Positions 54,071-62,219 of a stretch of 64,000 nucleotides of DNA are shown here, one piece after another; position 1 is the stretch's first letter, and the number at the start of each line of letters is the position of its first letter. Source of the stretch: Streptomyces sulfonofaciens. Its GTDB lineage: Bacteria > Actinomycetota > Actinomycetes > Streptomycetales > Streptomycetaceae. Both the position numbers and the translations under genes were made by a program. The stretch spans positions 558,001 to 622,000 of the forward strand of contig NZ_BNCD01000002.1 in assembly GCF_014656295.1 (NCBI RefSeq). Reading direction: 5' to 3'. The notes under the pieces are model-generated. The model worked only from the letters and a program-made list of their open reading frames with translations, was not told the DNA's origin and searched no databases.

Positions 54071-54952
54071 TCAGCGGGCGAGGCGGGGCAGTAGTGAGGA
54101 GGCCGCGGTGATGCCGAGCAGCGCCGCGAGTACCAGGACCGCGTAATCCGCGCCAAGGTGCGAGGGGGTGCCGAGCAGCAGGCCGCGCAGCGCGTCGACC
54201 TGGTAGCTCAATGGGTTGATCTTGCTGATGGCCTGTAGCCAGCCGGGCATCACGCCCACCGGGTACAGGGCGTTGGAGCCGAAGAACAGCGGCATCGTGA
54301 TGGCCTGTCCGATGCCCATCAACCGGTCGCGGGTCAGCACGATCCCGGCGATGGACATCGACAGGCACGAGAAGAACGCGGAGCCCAGGATCACGGCGAC
54401 CGCCACGCCCAGCAGCCTCAGCGGGTCCCATGTCAGCGCCACGCCCAGGAGTGCAGCGATGACGACGACCACGACCGCCTGGATGAGCGCCTTCACACCG
54501 GCCGCGAACGCCTTGCCGGTGATCAGCGCGGACCGGGGGGTGGGCGTCACCAGCAGTTTGGTGAGGATACCGGCGTCGCGCTCCCAGATGATCATGATGC
54601 CGTAGAAGATCGCGATGAACATCGCCGACTGGGCGATGATGCCGGGCGCGAGGTAGTCGAGGTAGGGGACGTCACCGGTGGGTATCGCGCGGATGCGGGT
54701 GAAGGTCTCGCCGAAGATCAGCAGCCACAGGGCGGGCTGGATGGCGCGAGTGTAGAGCTCGGTGCGGTCGTGCCGCAGCTTCTGCAGCTCGACCGCGCAC
54801 ATCGCGGCGACCCGTGCGGGCAGCACCCGCCATCCGGCGCGCGCCGCGGGCGGGGTCACCAGCAGGTCGAGGGGCCGGGGAGCGCCGGAAGCCCGGGCGG
54901 TGGAGTGCGGGTCAGCCGACGCGTGAGGCGGTGCGGCGGGTGCTTCGGACAT
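54071..54952 (-). CDS. ABC-2 type efflux permease (DrrB-like)
   Basis: 293 residues with six hydrophobic segments and the ABC-2 signature around FFSCLSMSIAGIVLTRDRLMGIGQAITMPLFFGSNALYPV and the PLSYQVDALRGLL motif. Start at the ATG with AGGAGA upstream, which lies inside the end of the ATPase gene (41-bp overlap). Forms the membrane half of a drug or lipid exporter with that ATPase. Confidence 0.9.
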   Translation of the reverse strand: MSEAPAAPPHASADPHSTARASGAPRPLDLLVTPPAARAGWRVLPARVAAMCAVELQKLRHDRTELYTRAIQPALWLLIFGETFTRIRAIPTGDVPYLDYLAPGIIAQSAMFIAIFYGIMIIWERDAGILTKLLVTPTPRSALITGKAFAAGVKALIQAVVVVVIAALLGVALTWDPLRLLGVAVAVILGSAFFSCLSMSIAGIVLTRDRLMGIGQAITMPLFFGSNALYPVGVMPGWLQAISKINPLSYQVDALRGLLLGTPSHLGADYAVLVLAALLGITAASSLLPRLAR

Positions 54953-56105
54953 CGCGGAAGTCTCCTGACTCGTCGAGGCCGCTGCCGGCGACGTCCCGGA
55001 AGACGTCCTCCAGCGTCGGGTTCGCGGGGGTCTCGCCGGTCGCCGCCCGGCGGGCACGCAGATCGGACCTGAGCTCGTCGGGGGTGCCCAGCGCGCGGAT
55101 CCGGCCCCGGTGCATCAGGGCGACCCGGTCGCAGTACTGGTCGGCCTCGTCCATGTAGTGCGTGGTCACCAGTACGGTCATGCCGGTGGCGTTCCGCACG
55201 GCGTTGATGTGCTCCCACACGCTGGTGCGGGCGATCGGGTCGAGTCCGATCGTGGGCTCGTCGAGTATCAGCAGGCGCGGCGCGCTGACCAGCGCCTGGG
55301 CGAGTTCGAGTCGGCGGATCATACCGCCCGAGTAGGTCTTGGCCATTCGGTCGGCCGCGTCGGAGAGATCGACGGCTTCCAGCGCCTGGCTGACCCGGGC
55401 CGCGCGCTCCCGCCGGGAGACGTCGAACACCCGAGCGAAGAGGGCGACGTTCTCCCGGCCGGTGAGGCCGGAGTCCGCGGACAGTTGCTGGGGCACGTAA
55501 CCCAGCAGCCTGCGCACCGCCATCCGCTCCCGGGCCGCGTCGTGCCCGAAGATCCTTACCGTGCCCGCGGACACCGGCAGCAGGGTGGTGAGGCAGCGGA
55601 TCGCCGTGGTCTTGCCCGCGCCGTTCGGCCCGAGGAGGCCGAAGACCTCGCCCGCGGCCACCGCCAGGTCCAGGCCGTCGACGGCCTTCGTCGTCCCGAA
55701 GGTGTAGTCGAGCCCCGTGCAGGCGACGGCGTCCGTCCCGGCGCCTTCGGGTGCACGGCGCCCGCGGGCGGGCTGCTCGGCCGTGGGGTCGGCCCTGGCG
55801 TCGGTCGTCGCGTCGGCCGCGGGGTGCGTCCCGGAGGTGCGGGACGGCGCCTCGTCGTGGGCGGGGGGCGCCGGTGTCCCGCCGTCGTGGGCGGTGCCTC
55901 GCGGAACCGGGTCCTCGGGGGCGGTGCGTGCCGGGGTGGCGCCGCCGGTCGTGCGCGGCGCGGCACGGGACGCCGGGGGTGCGCTGCCCTCCGCCCCGCC
56001 TGACGGAGCGTCCGGGGCGCCGGACGGTGCCGCTGGTGAACCGGAGCCGCCCGTCCCCGGCGTGTCGGCCGTGTTCTGCATGTCCGTCTCCGGTGTGTCG
56101 GTCAT
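54912..56105 (-). CDS. ABC transporter ATPase (DrrA-like) with long N-terminal extension
   Basis: 397 residues. The ATPase core begins about residue 125: Walker A GPNGAGKTT, signature YSGGMIRRLELAQ, Walker B LLILDEPTIGLDP, H-loop TTHYMDEAD, and the C-terminal LEDVF motif of DrrA-type exporters. The first 120 residues are an Ala/Pro/Thr/Gly-rich disordered tail, unusual for the family. The ATG overlaps the MarR stop (ATGA), supporting this start, though an internal start cannot be excluded. Confidence 0.88.
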   Translation of the reverse strand: MTDTPETDMQNTADTPGTGGSGSPAAPSGAPDAPSGGAEGSAPPASRAAPRTTGGATPARTAPEDPVPRGTAHDGGTPAPPAHDEAPSRTSGTHPAADATTDARADPTAEQPARGRRAPEGAGTDAVACTGLDYTFGTTKAVDGLDLAVAAGEVFGLLGPNGAGKTTAIRCLTTLLPVSAGTVRIFGHDAARERMAVRRLLGYVPQQLSADSGLTGRENVALFARVFDVSRRERAARVSQALEAVDLSDAADRMAKTYSGGMIRRLELAQALVSAPRLLILDEPTIGLDPIARTSVWEHINAVRNATGMTVLVTTHYMDEADQYCDRVALMHRGRIRALGTPDELRSDLRARRAATGETPANPTLEDVFRDVAGSGLDESGDFRDVRSTRRTASRVG

Positions 56106-56557
56106 GGGCCCTCCACTTCCTCGTGCAGGTTCTGGGCGAGTCTGCGCAGTGCGGGGACGGCGGCGGCGAGGGCCGCGCGGTCGGCCTCGCTCAGCCGTGC
56201 CACCTGCCCGCGGACGAGGGCGCTGCGCCGCGCCTGCCAGTCCCGCAGCCGTGACTCGGCGGCGGGCGTGGGCCGCAGCAGTGCGGAACGGCGGTCCTCG
56301 GGATCGGTCTCGCGGATCAGGTAACCCGCCTTGCCGAGCTGGTTGACCAGCGTGGAGACCGAATTGCCCGCCAGATACAGCTCCTTGGCCGCCGCCGACA
56401 CGCGGATGCCGGGCCGGGCGACGACCAGCCGCAGCAGTTCGACCTGCGCACCGCGCAGCCGGGGCTCGGCCATGGTGCTGCGCACCCGCCGTCGGATCAG
56501 CCGCTGGATCCCGGCCAGCGCATCGGCCAGTGCGTCCGCAAGGTCTTCTCGGGCCAT
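56102..56557 (-). CDS. MarR-family regulator of the efflux operon
   Basis: 151 residues with the MarR winged helix (VSAAAKELYLAGNSVSTLVNQLGKAGYLIRETDPEDRRSALLRPT). First gene of a MarR-ATPase-permease operon with 4-base overlap, so it probably autoregulates and responds to the exported compound. Upstream TTAGCTCTGACAAAGAGATA contains a short CTCT/AGAG inverted repeat that could be its operator. Confidence 0.9.
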   Translation of the reverse strand: MAREDLADALADALAGIQRLIRRRVRSTMAEPRLRGAQVELLRLVVARPGIRVSAAAKELYLAGNSVSTLVNQLGKAGYLIRETDPEDRRSALLRPTPAAESRLRDWQARRSALVRGQVARLSEADRAALAAAVPALRRLAQNLHEEVEGP

Positions 56558-56721
56558 ACGAAAAGGTTAGCTCTGACAAAGAGATATTGGCTACGGGTCG
56601 CCCGCGGGTCCGGCGCGCCTGGGCGGGCCCCCACCCGGCCCGCCCTCGGCCTGGAGAGGAAGCCGGACCGCGGGGGAGCCGGGTCAGGAGGTCGGGACGG
56701 CGGGGCGGGTGGTGGGCGTCA

Positions 56722-56820
56722 GTGGGCGGTGGGCGGTGGGCGGGGGCGCGCCGGGCACCGGGCGGCGCGCCGCCGATGACAAGGGGCGCCCCCGCCCACG
56801 AGGGGCACTGCCGATGACCA
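56722..56820. repeat. Short direct repeats in the MarR-oxidoreductase gap
   Basis: Three GTGGGCG units near 56722-56744, then two GCCGATGAC-AGGG copies about 40 bp apart (near 56771 and 56811). No gene is seen in 56558-57016. Confidence 0.5.
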
Positions 56821-56948
56821 GGGCACCGCTCCGCTCGCGCCCGCCGCACGGTGCCGTTCCGCACGCCCGCCGCACGCCCACCGAACGGTCACCTACGGAC
56901 GCGCGCAGGTCACGCCTGCCGGAGCCCGAGCCGGGGGTCGAGCCCGTA

Positions 56949-56977
56949 CCGGGCCCCGTGGGCGTCACGGGGCCCGG
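56949..56977. terminator. Terminator of the quinone oxidoreductase gene
   Basis: 12-bp perfect stem (56949-56960 and 56966-56977) with GGCGT loop, 40 bp after the stop at 57017. Confidence 0.8.
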
Positions 56978-57016
56978 GGCCCGCGGTGTGCCGCCGCCGG
57001 GTGCCCCGAGGGGGCC

Positions 57017-58048
57017 TCACTCCTTGGCCACCACGATCTTGCCGACCATGGTGGAACCCTCCACCGCCCGGTGCGCCTCGCGCAGCGTCTCCGGTGTGAT
57101 GGGGGTGAGCTTCCTGGTGAGCGTCGACTTCAGGACGCCCGCGTCGAACAGGCGGGCCGCCTCGTCGAGGATCTCCCGCTGGGCGGTGCTCTCCGGATCG
57201 AACAGCGGACGGGTGAACATCAGCTCCCAGTGCCACGTCTGGCTCTTGGCCTTCAGCGGAAGGGTGTCCAGGCCGGCCGGTTCGTCGATCGCGACCACCT
57301 GGCCGTGCACCGCCATCACGTCCGCGTACGTCTGCACGTTGCCCAGGGAGAACGGTGAGAGGATGCGGTTCACACCGCCCGGCGCCACCTTGCGCAGGTC
57401 GTCGCGGAGGGCGTGGTGGTTCACCACGTGGTGCGCGCCCAGCGACTCGGCCCAGGCGGCGGACTCCTCGCGGGAGGCCGTCGCGATGACGGTGGCGCCG
57501 GTGAGCTGCCGGGCGAGCTGGATCGCCATGGAGCCGACCCCGCCGGCGCCGGCCATCACCAGTACGGTGTCCGTGCTGTCCTTGCGCAGGGCCATCCGCT
57601 CGAACAGCGACTCCCACGCGGTGAGGGTGGTCAGCGGCACCGCGGCCGCCGCCGCGAAGTCCAGCGACCGAGGCTTGTGCCCGGTGATGCGCTCGTCGAC
57701 GAGATGGTGGTCCGCATTGGCGCCGTTGCGTGCGATGGAACCCGCGTAGTAGACCTCGTCGCCCACGGAGAAGGCACTGACCTCGGAGCCGATCGCCACC
57801 ACGACGCCGGCCGCGTCGAAGCCCAGGACCTTGGGCGCCTCGGCGGCGCCGAACGCGGTGCGCACCTTGATGTCGACCGGGTTCACCGAGACCGCCCTGA
57901 CCTCGACCAGCAGATCGTGCGGGCCGGGCGCGGGAAGCGCGATGTCGACGGCGGCGAACGAACTGTCCGCGTCGACAGGTCCCGCGGAGAGCGCGGCGAT
58001 GGCGCGGGTGGTGGTGGGGAGATCGGATACCGAGCTGTGTGTGGTCAT
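57017..58048 (-). CDS. Zinc-independent quinone oxidoreductase/MDR family
   Basis: 343 residues of the medium-chain dehydrogenase superfamily, quinone-oxidoreductase branch (no zinc cysteines). Cofactor motif AGAGGVGSMAIQLA, catalytic-domain start VSVNPVDIKVRTAFG, and VLGFDAAGVVVAIGSEV. Reduces quinones or enones with NAD(P)H. ATG start; monocistronic. Confidence 0.9.
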   Translation of the reverse strand: MTTHSSVSDLPTTTRAIAALSAGPVDADSSFAAVDIALPAPGPHDLLVEVRAVSVNPVDIKVRTAFGAAEAPKVLGFDAAGVVVAIGSEVSAFSVGDEVYYAGSIARNGANADHHLVDERITGHKPRSLDFAAAAAVPLTTLTAWESLFERMALRKDSTDTVLVMAGAGGVGSMAIQLARQLTGATVIATASREESAAWAESLGAHHVVNHHALRDDLRKVAPGGVNRILSPFSLGNVQTYADVMAVHGQVVAIDEPAGLDTLPLKAKSQTWHWELMFTRPLFDPESTAQREILDEAARLFDAGVLKSTLTRKLTPITPETLREAHRAVEGSTMVGKIVVAKE

Positions 58049-58187
58049 GGCCGCACGCTACGGCAGTGCCTCCGGCCGGCCCCGTGGCGCCTCCCCCGTT
58101 TCCGTGCTTCCGTGTGCGACCGTCTGCGCTCCCACGTGCGGCGGGAGGGTCGTTCCCCGGGTGGCACCAGGTTGGTACCGTGAGGGT

Positions 58188-58430
58188 ATGCCATCCCTGA
58201 ATGTGTCGTTCACCGACGAGGAACTGGAGGGGGTCCGTGCGGCGGCAGCCGCCGAGGGGAAGAGCCTGAAGCAGTATCTGCACGATCTCGGTGTGCGCGA
58301 GCACCAGCGGAAGCAGTTCGTGGCGGGCGCGCTCGCCTGGGGCGAGAAGCTGAGCGCCGAGTTCGACGAGGCGTTCCCCGACGAGCTGCCACCCTCGCGG
58401 CGAGGTGGCCGGGGAGCCGCGGTCGCCTGA
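58188..58430 (+). CDS. Ribbon-helix-helix-like antitoxin
   Basis: 80 residues. MPSLNVSFTDEELEGVRAAA followed by GKSLKQYLHDLGV is a strand plus two helices, the RHH DNA-binding pattern of antitoxins; the C-terminal half is charged and would wrap the toxin. ATG with TGAGGG. Its stop overlaps the toxin start (TGATG). Confidence 0.8.
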   Translation: MPSLNVSFTDEELEGVRAAAAAEGKSLKQYLHDLGVREHQRKQFVAGALAWGEKLSAEFDEAFPDELPPSRRGGRGAAVA

Positions 58431-58804
58431 TGCCCCTCTACATCGACGTGTCATGGCTTCTCGACGTCCAGGAGCGTGCCATGCCCGAGGACGTGTCGGT
58501 CGCCGACTACTCCGCACTGGTCGCCGCCGTCGCCCGCCACAAGACGAAGATGCCGACGCTCGCCGCCTCCGACCCGGACGCGGCCTGGCGCGCCGCGGCG
58601 CTCCTGCACGCCATCGTGCGCCTGGAGCCGCTGCCCCACCTGAACTCCCTCTACGCCGCCCTGGTCGCCGCCCAGTACATGGGCCAGTCGGGCGAGGGCG
58701 TCGACCCGCCCTACGGGGCCCTGTCGGGCCTGGTGCGCAAGGTGCGCGACGGCGACGCAGACGTCTACTCGGCCGCGGAACAACTCCGCACCTGGCGGAT
58801 ATAG
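58430..58804 (+). CDS. Fic/Doc-like toxin with degenerate motif
   Basis: 124 residues, helical, resembling the small Streptomyces proteins annotated as the Fic-family toxin component. The MPLYIDVSWLLDVQE start and AAALLHAIVRLEPLPHLNSLYAALVAA core align with Doc, but the HxFx(D/E)GN(K/R) active-site loop is reduced to LEPLPHLNSLYA, without the catalytic His and Gly-Asn-Arg. AMPylation or phosphorylation activity is therefore doubtful; it may act by another route or be inactive. Translation coupled to the antitoxin. Confidence 0.75.
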   Translation: MPLYIDVSWLLDVQERAMPEDVSVADYSALVAAVARHKTKMPTLAASDPDAAWRAAALLHAIVRLEPLPHLNSLYAALVAAQYMGQSGEGVDPPYGALSGLVRKVRDGDADVYSAAEQLRTWRI

Positions 58805-58841
58805 CGACGACCCCGGCCCACGGAGAACCAACCGGTACGGC

Positions 58842-58893
58842 TTCCTCGGAGCCCTCGGAGCCCTCGGAGCCCTCGGAGCCCTCGGAGCCCTCC
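58842..58893. repeat. 9-bp tandem repeat GCCCTCGGA
   Basis: Four perfect units (58851-58886) flanked by partial units, in the gap between the toxin gene and the ArsR-type gene. Not inside a supported gene. Confidence 0.85.
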
Positions 58894-58949
58894 CCGGGGC
58901 CCCGCGGGGCGGCGCTGGGTGCAGCGGGGCCCCGGGTGGCGCCGGATCC

Positions 58950-59555
58950 TCACAGCAGCGGGAAGAGGCGGGTGACCGCGGCGACGGCCACCGCGTCCGC
59001 CGGCCGCCCCGCCGGGTCCCTGTCCCGCCCTTGGTAGGCGGCCAGCAGTTCCCGTACTCCGGCGGCCACCTCGGCGACCTCCGCAGGGGTGAGGTGCACC
59101 ACCGCGGAGAACGAGTGGTCGCCCTGCCACTCGACCGGCAGCCGCGGGCGCTGCTCCAGCCAGCGCTTGTGGCTCTCGTCCTCCAGGTCCCGGGCCAGCG
59201 CGGTGAACTCCCGTGCCGCCCCCTCCGGCTGCCGCGGTCCGTCCCACCGCAACCGCCACGGCCGTGCCCTGCCGCCGCGGTGCGGCGCCTCCTCCACCAG
59301 CCCGTGCCGGGCGAGCTGGCGCAGGTGGAACGAGCACAGGCCCGAGCTGTGCCCGAGCCGCGCCGCGGCCTCGGTGGCCGTGACGGTGCCGGTCTCGGCG
59401 AGCAGGTCGAGCAGCGCGATCCGCACCGGATGGTCGGGAAGCGGCTGAGGGGAGCGGCCCGGGGTGTGCGGCGCCGCACCGCCGGCGGTGCGGCACGGAG
59501 GGGCACCAGGGAGGCCAGGGGTGTCAGGGGTGTCGTGTCGGTTCTCCTCGGTCAC
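58950..59555 (-). CDS. ArsR-type winged-helix regulator
   Basis: 201 residues. A Pro-rich 30-residue start precedes an HTH of the ArsR/HTH_20 type (HPVRIALLDLLAETGTVTATEAAARLGHSSGLCSFHLRQLARHGLVEE). The C-terminal half is alpha/beta with no metal-site cysteines, so it is not a classic metal sensor. I choose the GTG at 59555, close to the promoter repeats, implying a short or absent leader; a longer start at 59591 would run through them. Confidence 0.8.
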   Translation of the reverse strand: MTEENRHDTPDTPGLPGAPPCRTAGGAAPHTPGRSPQPLPDHPVRIALLDLLAETGTVTATEAAARLGHSSGLCSFHLRQLARHGLVEEAPHRGGRARPWRLRWDGPRQPEGAAREFTALARDLEDESHKRWLEQRPRLPVEWQGDHSFSAVVHLTPAEVAEVAAGVRELLAAYQGRDRDPAGRPADAVAVAAVTRLFPLL

Positions 59556-59570
59556 ACGCCGCAGTGTGCT

Positions 59571-59591
59571 ACTTTGCAAACCACTTTGCAA
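59571..59591. promoter_or_regulatory. ACTTTGCAA direct repeat, likely autoregulatory site
   Basis: ACTTTGCAA at 59571-59579 and 59583-59591, 12 bp apart, directly before the ArsR-type gene start. Confidence 0.65.
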
Positions 59592-59668
59592 GCATCCTCG
59601 GGTCCATGGCCGCGCGGCTCGGCCCGCGCCTTCGGACGGACCCGTGAGCGGAAGGGGTGTGGGGCGCC

Positions 59669-60337
59669 ATGGCGGTGGGGTTCGGGCATGGGAGCGCAGG
59701 AGAGCGACGGGTGCGGGTGCGGGTGCAGGGAGCGCCGGTGGACGCCTGTCCGCGGCTCGTCCCCGAGGCCGTCCGGGGAGCGGTGCGCCGGGTCACCGTG
59801 GTCGGGGAGGAGGTGCTGCACCGCCCCTGCCGACAGGTCGTGGACTTCGGGTCGCCGGAGCTGGCGCGGCTGGTGGACGACATGTTCGCGACCCTGGCCG
59901 TCGCGGAGGGCGCGGGCCTCGCCGCCAACCAGGTCGGTGCGGACCTCCGCCTGTTCGTGTGGGACTGCGCCGACGAGTGGGGCGTGCGGCACGTCGGGCA
60001 CATCGCCAACCCCGTGCTGGACGAGTTGCCCGCCGCGCGGCGCCGCCTCGCCGAGGAGGCCGAGGGCTGCCTGTCGGTGCCGGGCCCCTACCGCGTGCTG
60101 CCCCGGCCGGACCTGGCCGTCGTACGGGGCCGCGACAAGGACGGCACCCCGCTGGTGATCGAGGGCCGGGGGTACTTCGCCCGCTGTCTGCAACACGAGG
60201 TCGACCATCTGCACGGACGCCTCTACCTCGACCGGCTGGCGCGCAAGGAGCGGGCGTCGGCACTGCGGGAGATGGCCGCGGCCGAGGAAGGGGTCCTCGC
60301 CCGGCGCGCCGCACGGGCCGCCGCGCTCGGAAAGTGA
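59669..60337 (+). CDS. def: Peptide deformylase
   Basis: 222 residues. The three deformylase motifs are present: GAGLAANQVG, EGCLSVPG (metal Cys134) and QHEVDHLHG (His176, Glu177, His180). Removes formyl groups from nascent protein N-termini. ATG at 59669 chosen; GTG at 59657 is an alternative. The N-terminal 40 residues are a basic extension beyond the usual start. Streptomycetes carry several deformylases. Confidence 0.92.
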   Translation: MAVGFGHGSAGERRVRVRVQGAPVDACPRLVPEAVRGAVRRVTVVGEEVLHRPCRQVVDFGSPELARLVDDMFATLAVAEGAGLAANQVGADLRLFVWDCADEWGVRHVGHIANPVLDELPAARRRLAEEAEGCLSVPGPYRVLPRPDLAVVRGRDKDGTPLVIEGRGYFARCLQHEVDHLHGRLYLDRLARKERASALREMAAAEEGVLARRAARAAALGK

Positions 60338-60349
60338 GTCGTCGGCCCG

Positions 60350-60400
60350 GTGCGGTGCGTTCGGTTGCGTTCGGTGCGTTCTATGCGTTGCGCCAGGGCA
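60350..60400. repeat. GCGTTCGGT-type short repeats
   Basis: Several near-copies of (T)GCGTT(C)GGT in the gap between deformylase and PspAB. No gene seen in 60338-60477. Confidence 0.45.
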
Positions 60401-60477
60401 GGTCCGGTACCGCGTTCGGTACCGTGAGCGATGCCTGCGGGTGCCGGCGCAGGCGCGGGCGGTGCGCCGGGCCGCGG

Positions 60478-61056
60478 TCAGAGCCCCGGCGCGCCCCAGA
60501 GCGGGAACCAGCGCGTGAGATCGGGCTCGATGCGCACGTCGTCCGCGAGGACCGCCCGGGTCTGGAGCTCCAGCGTGTTGTCACGGCGCTCGCCGGTCAG
60601 CGGCGCGAAGGGGTAGAACGTGCCGCGCTTGTAGAGGTACACCAGGGCGAGCCTGCGCCCCTTGGGATCGTTGAAGCCCACCAGTGAGCAGAGTAGCTGC
60701 GGGCCGAAGCCGGACTCGTGCAGGGCGGAGTTCACCGCGTGCAGGTCGGCGACGACGGCGGGCAGGTCCTCGGGCGCCCGGCGGGAGATCAGCCAGGAGT
60801 ACCCGTAGGCGTCCTGCTCGAAGGCGATCGGCGGGCCGCTGCGTGCGGTGTCCGCGTCGAGCAGCTCCCGCACGCCGTCGTACACCTGCGTGAACTCCGC
60901 GCCCTCCACGCTGGAGAAGCACACCGAGCCGACCCCGGTCGGGACGAAGGAGGCCGCGGCCTGGAGGGTCACCGCCGCCGAGGGCAGCGCGAAGAGCTGG
61001 TCCAGGTCGGGCGCGGCCGGACGGCTGCGCCCGAACAGGGTGTCGAGGAAACCCAT
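60478..61056 (-). CDS. pspAB: PspA-associated protein PspAB
   Basis: 192 residues. MGFLDTLFGRSRP at the N-terminus and ERRDNTLELQTRAVLADDVRIEPDLTRWFPLWG at the end are typical of PspAB, which is encoded next to HtpX in streptomycetes and linked to the phage-shock/membrane-stress response. No signal peptide. ATG with AGGAG, 4 bp after the htpX stop, so the two are co-transcribed. Confidence 0.85.
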   Translation of the reverse strand: MGFLDTLFGRSRPAAPDLDQLFALPSAAVTLQAAASFVPTGVGSVCFSSVEGAEFTQVYDGVRELLDADTARSGPPIAFEQDAYGYSWLISRRAPEDLPAVVADLHAVNSALHESGFGPQLLCSLVGFNDPKGRRLALVYLYKRGTFYPFAPLTGERRDNTLELQTRAVLADDVRIEPDLTRWFPLWGAPGL

Positions 61057-61060
61057 GCGC

Positions 61061-61975
61061 TCAGCTCCTGCTGCCCGCGGCGGGGCCGAGCTGGGCGGAG
61101 ATCTTCGCCAGTTGGTCGAGCCGCTGCTCCAGGCTCGGGTGGGTGGAGAACAACTGCCTGAAGCCCGGAACCGCCCCGAGCGCGGGCGTGAAGTAGAAGG
61201 CGTTGAACGCCTTGGCGGTGCGCAGGTCACGCGTCGGGATCCGGGCGATGTCGCCGGTGAGCTTGGTCAGGGCCGAGGCCAGCGCCGACGGTCGGCCGGT
61301 GAGCATCGCTCCGGCCCGGTCCGCGGCGAGCTCGCGGTAGCGCGACAGGGCGCGGATCAGCACGAAGCTGATCGCGTACACCGCGATCGACACACCGACC
61401 ACCATCGCGAGCAGGGCCAGGGTGTTCTGATCGCGGCGGCCGCGCCCGAACAGCTCCGAGTAGAACGCGAACCGCACCACGAGTCCGGCGATCACACCCA
61501 GGAACGACGCCACGGTGATCACCGCCACGTCGCGGTGTGCCACGTGCGAGAGCTCGTGGGCGAGGACCCCCTCCAGCTCCTCGGGTTCCAGACGTCGCTG
61601 GAGGCCGGTGGTCACGCACACCACCGAGTGGTTGGGGTTTCTGCCGGTCGCGAACGCGTTGGGCATGTCGGTGCGGGCGATGGCCACCTCGGGCTTGGGC
61701 ATGTCCGCGGCGGCGCACAGGCGGTCGATGACACCGTGCAGGTGCGGCGCCTCCTCGCGGGAGACGATCCGGCCGTGCATGGCATACAGCGCGATCTTGT
61801 CGGAGAACCAGTACTGCGCCCAGAGCAGGCCGGCCGCGATGACGACCACGAGGATCACGGAATTGAGCAGCACGATGAGCGCGGCCACGAAGCCCACGTA
61901 GAGCAGGCCGAGCAGGAAGAGGGTTACCAGCATGCGGGCGGTCAGCCGCCGGTCCGGCTGGAAACGGCTGTGCAT
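61061..61975 (-). CDS. htpX: HtpX-family membrane zinc protease
   Basis: 304 residues. Four hydrophobic segments; metalloprotease motif HELSH (His140, Glu141, His144) and third ligand Glu in RYRELAADRAG. I choose the ATG at 61975, with GGAG 8 bases upstream, over longer starts. Degrades damaged membrane proteins under stress. Operon with pspAB. Confidence 0.93.
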   Translation of the reverse strand: MHSRFQPDRRLTARMLVTLFLLGLLYVGFVAALIVLLNSVILVVVIAAGLLWAQYWFSDKIALYAMHGRIVSREEAPHLHGVIDRLCAAADMPKPEVAIARTDMPNAFATGRNPNHSVVCVTTGLQRRLEPEELEGVLAHELSHVAHRDVAVITVASFLGVIAGLVVRFAFYSELFGRGRRDQNTLALLAMVVGVSIAVYAISFVLIRALSRYRELAADRAGAMLTGRPSALASALTKLTGDIARIPTRDLRTAKAFNAFYFTPALGAVPGFRQLFSTHPSLEQRLDQLAKISAQLGPAAGSRS

Positions 61976-62219
61976 CCCCATCACTCCAGAGTGAAAGAGC
62001 AGGTCAAGGCCCGACTGCATCGCAAGCCGCACGCCGCAGCCCGGTCGTGTTACTTCCATAGTCCGCCATAGCGGGTCAATACCAGGTTAAGTCGACCACA
62101 GCGGTAGGAAGCGAGGGCCGACCGGGCGGAGCGGCCGTGGGGGGGCACTGCACTGGGGCAGTGACCGGCCACGTGGGGTGAGGGCGCGGGCGGGACCGCG
62201 CTGGGACCGGGTGGGCGGG

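Noticed and set aside
58405..59037. Plus-strand ORF with repeated SEP tripeptides
   Set aside because: Arises from the 9-bp tandem repeat and overlaps the real toxin and ArsR-type genes in another frame.
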